A DNA stretch of 64,000 nucleotides from Oscillatoria acuminata PCC 6304. Lineage in GTDB: Bacteria > Cyanobacteriota > Cyanobacteriia > Cyanobacteriales > Laspinemataceae. Positions within the stretch are counted from its first letter, which is position 1. Each line of letters begins with the position of its first letter. The stretch is taken from NCBI RefSeq assembly GCF_000317105.1, contig NC_019693.1:5271227-5335226 (forward strand). The letters run 5' to 3'. The notes below the pieces were generated by a model that was not told where the DNA came from, did no database searches, and saw only the letters and a program-made list of their open reading frames with translations. The position numbers were made by a program, and so were the translations under genes. Positions 56,976 through 64,000 of this stretch are shown piece by piece.

Positions 56976-57350
56976 ATGCCCACAATCCAACAACTGATTC
57001 GTACCGAACGGCAGAAGATCGAAAAGAAAACCAAATCGCCTGCACTCAAGAGTTGTCCTCAGCGTCGGGGCGTTTGTACGAGAGTTTACACCACCACACC
57101 GAAAAAACCGAACTCAGCCCTCAGAAAAGTAGCACGGGTTCGTCTGACCTCTGGATTTGAAGTCACCGCCTACATTCCAGGCATTGGTCATAACCTACAA
57201 GAACACTCCGTCGTGATGATCCGAGGCGGCAGGGTCAAGGATTTACCCGGAGTTCGTTACCACATCATCCGTGGGACTTTAGATACTGCTGGAGTCAAAG
57301 ACCGCCGTCAAGGGCGTTCTAAATATGGGGCCAAGCGTCCTAAGGCTTAA
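56976..57350 (+). CDS. rpsL: 30S ribosomal protein S12
   Basis: The 124-residue protein has the invariant S12 decoding-centre blocks [31 protein letters not shown] and [26 protein letters not shown]. The length is standard. It is the first gene of the str operon, driven by the consensus promoter just upstream. Lysine in TPKKPNS corresponds to the residue linked to streptomycin response in other bacteria and is the wild-type form. Confidence 0.98.
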   Translation: MPTIQQLIRTERQKIEKKTKSPALKSCPQRRGVCTRVYTTTPKKPNSALRKVARVRLTSGFEVTAYIPGIGHNLQEHSVVMIRGGRVKDLPGVRYHIIRGTLDTAGVKDRRQGRSKYGAKRPKA

Positions 57351-57900
57351 ATAGATATTAACTGAGGCTATAAGCCTGAATCGGAACATTCAAGGGTCTC
57401 CTGAAACGTTGAAGGGCGATCGCTGATGTTGGGTATCCAAGGTATTGAACCCAAGGATGAACCAACTTCCCACGGAATGGAGAGAGTCCGCCCCTTAAGT
57501 TGATCGACAAAAAAAGATGTACAATCTGATGGCGCTCATCTGGGCAAACGATGGCCTAAAAAACCCCATCGATTCAATCGATTGTGTCAGAATGAGCGAT
57601 CCCGATAAAGATTCAGGCAGTTCTCATCGGACTTGGTAGGAAAACTTGAGGGAGCAGTCGCTTTGGACGGCTAAAAGATGCGATCGCTCAGACCATCAAG
57701 CCAGTCCAACCCATCGCGAACCGTCACTTCACAAAGGACTAAGCGCACCTCCGAAGAATCCCCAGCCAGAAAATCGCCTTCCTTCCCACTGTTGTGGGAA
57801 GATTCAAGCTGAATCGCCTCAGCAACGAATCACAGCTAGTCACGGCTAGTTACAGTTAGTTACAGTTAATTACAGTCGTTAGTTTGGGTGAAAAGTTAGT
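57351..57900. other. Unusually long rpsL-rpsG spacer with decamer repeats
   Basis: The spacer is 550 bases, far longer than the short gap common in bacteria. The end (about 57832-57885) contains four to five degenerate ten-base units (AGCTAGTCAC, GGCTAGTTAC, AGTTAGTTAC, AGTTAATTAC). The rest has no credible gene: a 67-codon frame at 57646-57849 looks spurious. Confidence 0.5.
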
Positions 57901-58371
57901 ATGTCTCGTCGCACTGGTAGTCAAAAACGTTCTGTTACTCCCGATCCAGTTTATAACAGCCGCTTGGTTGGTATGATGGTGCGGCGTGTAATGAAGAGTG
58001 GCAAAAAGTCAGTCGCCTTCAATATTGTTTACAACGCCATGAAAACCATCGAAGAAAGAACCGGCGCAGATGCTCTGGAAGTCTTTGAAAAGGCGGTCAA
58101 AAACGTGACTCCCCTGGTGGAAGTCAAAGGCCGTCGGGTTGGCGGGGCCACCTATCAAGTCCCGATGGAAGTTCGGTCCGATCGCGGTACAGCTTTAGCA
58201 TTGCGCTGGATCATTCACTTTTCCAGAACCCGCGCAGGTCGCACGATGGCCATGAAATTAGCCAACGAATTAATGGATGCCGCCAACGAAACCGGCAACG
58301 CAATCCGCAAACGGGAAGAAACCCATCGGATGGCAGAAGCCAATAAAGCGTTCGCGCACTATCGTTACTAA
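57901..58371 (+). CDS. rpsG: 30S ribosomal protein S7
   Basis: The 156-residue protein is a full-length S7, the primary 16S rRNA-binding protein that nucleates the head of the small subunit. [51 protein letters not shown] and the C-terminal [15 protein letters not shown] are intact. It is the second gene of the str operon. The start ATG 57901 follows the decamer repeat tract, so the leader could affect its translation. Confidence 0.98.
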   Translation: MSRRTGSQKRSVTPDPVYNSRLVGMMVRRVMKSGKKSVAFNIVYNAMKTIEERTGADALEVFEKAVKNVTPLVEVKGRRVGGATYQVPMEVRSDRGTALALRWIIHFSRTRAGRTMAMKLANELMDAANETGNAIRKREETHRMAEANKAFAHYRY

Positions 58372-58919
58372 AATCGGAATCAGACCCATTGCGGAAAAAA
58401 AAGGTGTTCTATGTAAACAAATTTTGCAAAAAATATTAAAATGTAACAGGACCGGGGAAAATCCACAGGAGTATGGCCCATTCGGGTTGACTTCAAAAAC
58501 CGTGGATTCCTTCTGTCATGTCGAATTGACCGTTTTTCTAGAGTCCTAGAAAAGTGGCAAAGCAGAAGTCAAACTCCTTAAAAAAATAATAGCGAGTGAC
58601 TTCGCAACCCGAGGAGAATTTTAGGTGTTGTCTTCTCGGGAAGGTAAATCGGTGAAATGACGTGAGCCCGTTTAAGCAAACGGTGGGTCAAAAAGAACCA
58701 TTCAACCCTAGACTGACTGAAATTCGATGGCGACATTCCAAGCGCGATCGGCAAGGGTCTAGGAAAGAGAATCAATAAGCGTCTAAACAGTAAAAACCGC
58801 CAAGCGTCTAGGCAAGTAGAATCGAGGATTGTGCCGGAGGCTTGGACAAGCACCAACACCCAAGTGCGTTTAACGCATCATTCAAAGATAATTGCGGCAA
58901 CACAAACAAGGAGGTAGCT
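58372..58919. other. rpsG-fusA spacer, no gene
   Basis: The 548-base gap has no supported frame. A near-perfect AAGGAGG ribosome site lies directly before the fusA GTG at 58920. No terminator-quality hairpin was noticed, so read-through or an internal promoter is possible. Confidence 0.45.
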
Positions 58920-60995
58920 GTGGCACGGACTGTCCCGCTTGAGAAAGTGCGAAACATAGGAATCGCCGCCCACATCGATGCGGGCAAGACCACAACGACG
59001 GAGCGGATTCTGTTTTATTCCGGTGTGGTTCACAAAATCGGTGAGGTGCATGATGGCAACACCGTGACAGACTGGATGGAGCAAGAGCGAGAGCGGGGCA
59101 TTACCATCACGGCTGCTGCGATCACCACCAGTTGGAAAGACAACCAGATCAACATTATTGACACCCCCGGTCACGTAGACTTCACTATTGAAGTGGAGCG
59201 CTCCATGCGTGTACTCGATGGCGTGATTGCCGTCTTCTGTTCCGTGGGTGGAGTTCAGCCGCAATCCGAAACCGTGTGGCGTCAAGCCGATCGCTATAAA
59301 GTGCCGCGCATCGCGTTTATCAACAAGATGGACCGCACTGGGGCGAACTTTTACAGAGTTTACGATCAGATTTGCGATCGAATGCGGACTAACGCCGTGG
59401 CGATCCAACTCCCGATCGGCAACGAAGACCAATTCTCTGGCATCATCGACTTGGTGCGGATGAAGGCTCGGATCTACACCAATGATATCGGCACGGATAT
59501 TCAAGAAGGCGAGATTCCGGATGACATGATCGAACTCGCTAAAAAGTATCGGACCAAGCTGATTGAAGCCGTGGCCGATACCAGTGATGCCTTAACCGAA
59601 AAATACCTCGAAGGTGAAGAATTTACCGAGCAAGAAATTGTCGCGGCTTTACGGAAGGGAACCATCACGGGTCAGATTGTCCCGACGATGTGCGGTTCAG
59701 CATTCAAAAACAAAGGAGTGCAGCTCTTGTTAGATGCTGTGGTAGATTATCTACCGGCTCCCATTGACGTGCCACCGATCCAAGGAACCCTCCCCAACGG
59801 AGAGGAAATCTTCCGCAGCGCCGATGATAATGCTCCCCTCTCGGCATTAGCCTTCAAAATTATGGCTGATCCCTACGGGCGTCTGACCTTTATTCGGGTC
59901 TATTCCGGCGTTTTGGAAAAAGGCAGTTACGTTCTCAACTCCACCAAGGATAAGAAAGAACGGATTTCCCGCTTGATTGTCATGAAAGCTGACGATCGCA
60001 TTGAAGTCGATGAACTGCGCGCCGGGGACCTCGGTGCCGCTGTCGGTCTAAAAGACACCTTCACTGGCGATACCATTTGCTCCTCGGATAGTCCGGTGAT
60101 TCTGGAATCCCTGTTCATTCCTGAACCCGTGATCTCCGTGGCGGTGGAACCCAAGACCAAGCAAGACATGGAGAAGCTGTCGAAAGCACTGCAATCCTTG
60201 TCCCAAGAAGACCCCACCTTCCGGGTGAGCATCGATTCCGAAACCAATCAAACCGTGATTGCCGGGATGGGTGAACTCCACCTCGAAATTCTGGTGGATC
60301 GGATGTTGCGTGAGTTTAAGGTAGAAGCCAACGTGGGTGCACCCCAAGTTGCTTACCGAGAAACGATTCGCAAAGCCGTCAAAGCCGAAGGCAAATTTAT
60401 TCGCCAAAGCGGTGGTAAAGGTCAGTACGGTCACGTGGTCATCCAACTCGAACCGGGTGATCCGGGTACGGGATTTGAGTTTGTCTCGAAAATTGTGGGC
60501 GGAACTGTACCGAAAGAGTACATTTCTCCCGCAGAACAAGGGATGAAAGAAGCCTGTGAATCTGGGATTCTCGCAGGCTACCCCATGATTGACATCAAGG
60601 CCACGTTGGTAGATGGTTCCTACCACGATGTTGACTCCTCGGAAATGGCCTTTAAAATTGCGGGCTCTATGGCAATTAAAGAAGGGGTGATGAAAGCGTC
60701 ACCCGTTCTGTTAGAGCCTATGATGAAGGTTGAGGTAGAAGTTCCCGAGAACTTCCTCGGGGACGTCATGGGCGACCTCAATTCCCGTCGGGGCCAAATC
60801 GAAGGAATGGGCTCTGAGCAGGGAATTGCCAAGGTGACTGCTAAAGTTCCATTAGCAGAAATGTTTGGCTATGCCACGGATATCCGGTCTAAAACCCAAG
60901 GCCGAGGTATCTTTACGATGGAGTTTAGCCGCTATGAAGAGGTGCCTCGCAACGTGGCTGAACCCATCATCGCCAAGAGTAAAGGGAACGCATAA
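58920..60995 (+). CDS. fusA: Elongation factor G
   Basis: The 691-residue GTPase translocates tRNA and mRNA on the ribosome. I start at GTG 58920, where AAGGAGGT lies eight bases upstream; an ATG at 58842 would add 26 unrelated residues. The G domain is intact: [14 protein letters not shown] (G1), RGITITAAA (G2), DTPGHVDF (G3), NKMDRTGA (G4), and [10 protein letters not shown] (G5). Domains II-V follow, including the GMGELHLEI region and the C-terminal [14 protein letters not shown] loop. Length and order are normal for bacterial EF-G1. Confidence 0.98.
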   Translation: MARTVPLEKVRNIGIAAHIDAGKTTTTERILFYSGVVHKIGEVHDGNTVTDWMEQERERGITITAAAITTSWKDNQINIIDTPGHVDFTIEVERSMRVLDGVIAVFCSVGGVQPQSETVWRQADRYKVPRIAFINKMDRTGANFYRVYDQICDRMRTNAVAIQLPIGNEDQFSGIIDLVRMKARIYTNDIGTDIQEGEIPDDMIELAKKYRTKLIEAVADTSDALTEKYLEGEEFTEQEIVAALRKGTITGQIVPTMCGSAFKNKGVQLLLDAVVDYLPAPIDVPPIQGTLPNGEEIFRSADDNAPLSALAFKIMADPYGRLTFIRVYSGVLEKGSYVLNSTKDKKERISRLIVMKADDRIEVDELRAGDLGAAVGLKDTFTGDTICSSDSPVILESLFIPEPVISVAVEPKTKQDMEKLSKALQSLSQEDPTFRVSIDSETNQTVIAGMGELHLEILVDRMLREFKVEANVGAPQVAYRETIRKAVKAEGKFIRQSGGKGQYGHVVIQLEPGDPGTGFEFVSKIVGGTVPKEYISPAEQGMKEACESGILAGYPMIDIKATLVDGSYHDVDSSEMAFKIAGSMAIKEGVMKASPVLLEPMMKVEVEVPENFLGDVMGDLNSRRGQIEGMGSEQGIAKVTAKVPLAEMFGYATDIRSKTQGRGIFTMEFSRYEEVPRNVAEPIIAKSKGNA

Positions 60996-61014
60996 TAGTA
61001 GTTCATTGTTGACG

Positions 61015-61073
61015 GTTCATTGTTCATTGCTTTTTCCCAATGAACAATGAACAATGAACAATGAACAATGAAC
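61015..61073. repeat. Heptamer tandem repeats forming a hairpin between fusA and tufA
   Basis: Five exact AATGAAC units (61039-61073) follow two inverted GTTCATT units (61015-61028). The arms can pair over 14 bp around a GCTTTTTCCC loop. This is the short tandem heptamer type (STRR) known in cyanobacteria, inside an essential operon. Confidence 0.8.
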
Positions 61074-61098
61074 GATTGAGAAAGGAACTAGAGAATAC

Positions 61099-62349
61099 AT
61101 GGCACGCGCAAAATTTGAACGGACTAAACCCCACGTTAACATCGGTACGATCGGTCACGTTGACCACGGTAAAACGACCCTGACCGCAGCAATTACCTTG
61201 ACCCTTGCTGCTCTCGGTCAAGCCAAAGCCAGAAAGTACGATGAAATCGATGCGGCTCCCGAAGAAAAACAACGGGGGATCACGATTAACACCGCTCACG
61301 TGGAATACGAAACCACGGATCGTCACTATGCCCACGTTGACTGCCCGGGTCACGCTGACTATGTGAAAAATATGATCACCGGAGCCGCCCAGATGGATGG
61401 CGCAATCCTGGTGGTGTCGGCAGCAGATGGTCCGATGCCTCAGACCCGGGAGCACATTCTGTTGGCAAAACAGGTGGGGGTTCCGAATATCGTTGTGTTC
61501 TTGAACAAACAAGACCAAGTTGATGATGAAGAACTCCTGGAACTCGTGGAACTGGAAGTTCGTGAACTCCTCACTTCCTACGATTTCCCCGGTGATGATA
61601 TTCCGATTGTCTCCGGTTCCGGTCTGTTGGCCCTGGAAGCCTTGACCAAAACCCCCGGTATCAAGAAGGGTGACAATGAGTGGGTTGATAAAATCTACGC
61701 CTTGATGGATGAAGTGGATGCTTACATTCCGACTCCGGAACGGGCGATCGATAAGCCGTTCTTGATGGCTGTGGAAGACGTCTTCTCGATTACGGGTCGG
61801 GGAACTGTTGCCACGGGCCGGATCGAACGCGGTAAGGTCAAAGTTGGCGAAACCGTGGAATTGGTTGGAATCAAAAACACTCGCAGCACCACGGTGACTG
61901 GGGTGGAAATGTTCCAAAAAATCCTAGAAGAAGGTCTGGCTGGAGATAACGTCGGGGTACTGCTCCGGGGGATCCAAAAGGCAGATATCGAGCGCGGGAT
62001 GGTGATTGCTAAACCCGGTTCGATTACTCCTCACACTCAGTTTGAATCTGAAGTGTATATTCTTAAGAAGGAAGAAGGGGGCCGTCATACGCCGTTTTTC
62101 TCCGGCTATCGTCCTCAGTTCTATGTTCGGACGACTGACGTTACCGGAACCATTAAAGCCTTCACCTCCGATGAAGGGGACGAAGTGGAAATGGTCATGC
62201 CTGGAGACCGGATTAAGATGACGGTTGAACTGATCAACCCGATCGCCATTGAACAAGGGATGCGCTTCGCCATCCGTGAAGGTGGACGAACCGTCGGCGC
62301 GGGTGTGGTCTCTAAAATCCTCGACCAACCCGTAGTAGCCAAGAAGTAA
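61099..62349 (+). CDS. tuf: Elongation factor Tu
   Basis: The 416-residue GTPase carries aminoacyl-tRNA to the ribosome. Motifs are GHVDHGKTT (G1), DCPGHADY (G3), NKQDQVDD (G4; the usual Asp is preceded by Gln, as in cyanobacteria) and [11 protein letters not shown] (G5). Domains II and III follow, and the [18 protein letters not shown] segment contributes to elfamycin contact in homologues. AAAGGA precedes the ATG. A hairpin follows at 62402-62443. Confidence 0.98.
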   Translation: MARAKFERTKPHVNIGTIGHVDHGKTTLTAAITLTLAALGQAKARKYDEIDAAPEEKQRGITINTAHVEYETTDRHYAHVDCPGHADYVKNMITGAAQMDGAILVVSAADGPMPQTREHILLAKQVGVPNIVVFLNKQDQVDDEELLELVELEVRELLTSYDFPGDDIPIVSGSGLLALEALTKTPGIKKGDNEWVDKIYALMDEVDAYIPTPERAIDKPFLMAVEDVFSITGRGTVATGRIERGKVKVGETVELVGIKNTRSTTVTGVEMFQKILEEGLAGDNVGVLLRGIQKADIERGMVIAKPGSITPHTQFESEVYILKKEEGGRHTPFFSGYRPQFYVRTTDVTGTIKAFTSDEGDEVEMVMPGDRIKMTVELINPIAIEQGMRFAIREGGRTVGAGVVSKILDQPVVAKK

Positions 62350-62401
62350 ACCGGCGGAAGACGCGATCGCCTTTTAAGGCAAGAGCGTGCTGATTGACGG
62401 T

Positions 62402-62443
62402 AGAGCAGAAAAGTCATCCCAACTTGAGGAGCTTTTCTGCTCT
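62402..62443. terminator. Hairpin between tuf and rpsJ
   Basis: A perfect 12-bp stem, AGAGCAGAAAAG (62402-62413) and CTTTTCTGCTCT (62432-62443), has no T-run after it. It is probably an attenuator or processing site rather than a full stop, since rpsJ follows in the same direction. Degenerate heptamers (TCATTGG, TCCTTAG) follow at about 62470-62500. Confidence 0.5.
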
Positions 62444-62561
62444 GCTTGTGTCTGTCACTTGTTGTTTGTCATTGGTCATTGGTCCTTAGTCCTTAGTCAA
62501 ATGACTAATGATTAATGACAAACGACCCATTTATTAACCGAACCTAGACAACTAAAAATCA

Positions 62562-62879
62562 ATGGCAACCTTACAACAGCAAAAAATTCGGATTCGTCTA
62601 AAAGCCTTCGATCGCAGATTGCTCGATACTTCCTGCGAAAAAATCGTAGATACCGCGAATCGGACCAACGCCACAGCCGTCGGACCCATTCCTTTACCGA
62701 CGAACCGACGGATTTATTGTTTACTCCGTTCTCCCCACGTGGATAAAGATTCCCGGGAGCACTTTGAAACCCGGACCCACCGCCGGATTATCGATATCTA
62801 TCAACCGTCTTCTAAAACGATTGATGCCCTGATGAAACTCGATTTGCCTGCTGGTGTGGATATTGAAGTTAAACTGTAA
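62562..62879 (+). CDS. rpsJ: 30S ribosomal protein S10
   Basis: The 105-residue protein is a complete S10 with [55 protein letters not shown] and the C-terminal [12 protein letters not shown]10 also serves as NusE in transcription antitermination. In cyanobacteria rpsJ ends the str operon rather than starting the S10 operon, which is the arrangement seen here, with a strong terminator downstream. Confidence 0.98.
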   Translation: MATLQQQKIRIRLKAFDRRLLDTSCEKIVDTANRTNATAVGPIPLPTNRRIYCLLRSPHVDKDSREHFETRTHRRIIDIYQPSSKTIDALMKLDLPAGVDIEVKL

Positions 62880-62961
62880 AGGTCTTCCTGCTTTGATCGC
62901 ACCGTCTGCATAAATCCAGCGCCTCGCTTCTGGCAATGCAACGGACTGTTTTATCTATTTT

Positions 62962-62996
62962 TTAAAAAAGGAGAACTCAGAATTCTCCTTTTTTAA
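62962..62996 (+). terminator. Rho-independent terminator of the str operon
   Basis: A perfect 14-bp stem (TTAAAAAAGGAGAA, 62962-62975; TTCTCCTTTTTTAA, 62983-62996) has a T6 run, 83 bases after the rpsJ stop. Confidence 0.85.
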
Positions 62997-63253
62997 GTAT
63001 TCAACCCGAGACTGAACCTAAAAGCGATCGCCCCTCAATCCATTAAAAATTCTAACTACGCTTAAAAAAAACCCCTTAAAATTGCAACTTTATTAACATA
63101 ACTCTTCAAAAAAGTCAAGTTTTTAAGTCAAAAAAATATCAAAAAACCCAAACTCATCCGTGAGCCAGGACGGGTGAGTTCCTTGTACCGTAATGCCCAG
63201 TTCAAACCTATCAGTTAAGATAAAAGCGAAGTTACTTTTTGGACTGAGGCATA

Positions 63254-63898
63254 ATGCAATCCTCCTCCTCGATCGCCGTTCGAGAACTCCCCCTATTTCC
63301 CTTGCCCGAAGTCGTACTCTTTCCAGGCCGACCCCTGCCCCTGCACATTTTCGAGTTTCGCTACCGAATTATGATGAACACAATTCTGGAGAGCGATCGC
63401 AGATTTGGGGTACTCATGTGGGATCCCGTCAAAGGTCAACCCAGCTCCATCGGGTGCTGTGCGGAAATTCTACAATATGTCCGACTCCCCGATGACCGGA
63501 TGAAAATGCTCACTCTCGGCCAGCAGAGATTTCGAGTCCTAGAATATGTCCGAGAAAAACCCTATCTTGTCGGTTTAGTCGAATGGCTCGAAGATCAACC
63601 CCCTGAGGAAGACCTCCGACCCCTCGCCAGTGAAGTCGATCGCCTCTTACGAGATGTTGTCCGTCTTTCGGGGAAACTCATGGATCAAACCATCGAACTT
63701 CCCGATGACATCCCCGATCTCCCGGTGGAACTCTCTTATTGGGTCGCCAGTAACCTCTATGGCGTCGCTGCCGAACAGCAATCCCTTCTCGAAATGCTAG
63801 ATACCGGAGCCAGACTAGAACGAGAATCAGAAATTCTCACCTCCACCCGCTCTCATCTCGCCGCACGCACCGTCCTCAAAGACACCCTCAATGAGTGA
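63254..63898 (+). CDS. LON peptidase substrate-binding domain protein
   Basis: The 214-residue protein consists of the Lon N-terminal (LON) domain without ATPase or protease: ELPLFPLPEVVLFPGRPLPLHIFEFRYRIMM, FGVLMWDPVKGQPSSIGCCAEI, LPDDRMKMLTLGQQRFRV. A helical part (about 125-214) follows. Stand-alone LON proteins are common in cyanobacteria. A role in protein turnover or substrate binding is inferred only. The gene follows a weak 11-bp hairpin at 63151-63180 and has no obvious operon partner inside the window. Confidence 0.9.
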   Translation: MQSSSSIAVRELPLFPLPEVVLFPGRPLPLHIFEFRYRIMMNTILESDRRFGVLMWDPVKGQPSSIGCCAEILQYVRLPDDRMKMLTLGQQRFRVLEYVREKPYLVGLVEWLEDQPPEEDLRPLASEVDRLLRDVVRLSGKLMDQTIELPDDIPDLPVELSYWVASNLYGVAAEQQSLLEMLDTGARLERESEILTSTRSHLAARTVLKDTLNE

Positions 63899-64000
63899 GC
63901 AAAGGCTCTGGATATTGGATTTTAGATCGGCGATCGCCTCTAAAATCCAACATCTCCATCTTTCTAACGTTCTAACGTTCTAAAATCTCCATCGTCCCAC

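Noticed and set aside
58842-58919. N-terminal extension of EF-G from an upstream ATG
   Set aside because: The added 26 residues do not match EF-G, and a strong AAGGAGG site fixes the GTG at 58920.
61024-61917. 297-codon frame antisense to tuf
   Set aside because: It is a mirror shadow of a highly biased gene; its composition (Phe/His-rich) is typical of antisense frames.
62026-62036. Exact ACTCCTCACAC core of the Yfr1 small RNA
   Set aside because: It lies inside the conserved EF-Tu reading frame (TPHT codons) with no flanking Yfr1 hairpins.

Overview
The window is cyanobacterial chromosome. The HIP1 octamer GCGATCGC and its GGCGATCGCC form occur throughout. The gene content is also diagnostic: ferredoxin-type glutamate synthase, fused panC-cmk, hetZ-patU, solanesyl diphosphate synthase for plastoquinone, an RNase E with arginine tracts, and a WD40-ATPase. 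Dispersed palindromic repeats and NACHT, AAA-like and multidomain signalling proteins suggest a filamentous cyanobacterium of Oscillatoria/Phormidium type. The genus cannot be fixed from the sequence, and no rRNA, tRNA or CRISPR array was found.

Layout. 1-6.5 kb: the tail of a type I restriction specificity subunit, an RsbRD-type histidine kinase, a Uma2 nuclease-fold protein, a YdcF/SanA-like protein, two small unknowns, and a Mo-nitro_C domain protein behind a structured leader. 6.6-11.9 kb: hetZ, patU and a transglutaminase-fold membrane protein in one minus-strand run, with a divergent conserved unknown. 12.4-17.5 kb: amiC-murI-sds, a wall and quinone cluster interrupted by about 1.2 kb of structured non-coding DNA. 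18.5-21.2 kb: small unknowns, dapL and a STAS protein. 22-28.8 kb: a TIGR03960-type radical SAM protein, rne and rnhB. 28.8-31.4 kb: a NACHT NTPase and a divergent 69-residue protein, a possible defence locus. 31.5-37.9 kb: purM, rlpA flanked by palindromic repeats, panC/cmk and a polysaccharide deacetylase. 38-43.2 kb: two adjacent AAA-like ATPases, one with 14 WD40 repeats and one with an N-terminal HTH. 43.6-49.5 kb: an ethylene-receptor-like hybrid kinase, a single-domain response regulator and a REC-PAS-GAF adenylate cyclase. 50-54.6 kb: glsF. 55.6-56.8 kb: a cupin and an IscA-type protein. 57-62.9 kb: the str operon rpsL-rpsG-fusA-tufA-rpsJ. 63.3-63.9 kb: a LON-domain protein.

How genes work together. 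The clearest accessory module is at 43.6-49.5 kb. The kinase and the cyclase share a recognisably paralogous GAF domain and bracket a receiver-only protein, which suggests a light/ethylene-type input feeding a phosphorelay and cAMP output. hetZ-patU is a regulatory pair known from heterocyst patterning, here followed by a transglutaminase-fold protein that lacks the expected catalytic Cys and His. The NACHT and paired AAA-like loci resemble sensor/conflict NTPases. The rest is largely housekeeping.

Non-coding structure is abundant: strong hairpin terminators, a consensus promoter before rpsL, heptamer and decamer repeats inside the str operon, and at least four families of dispersed palindromic elements.
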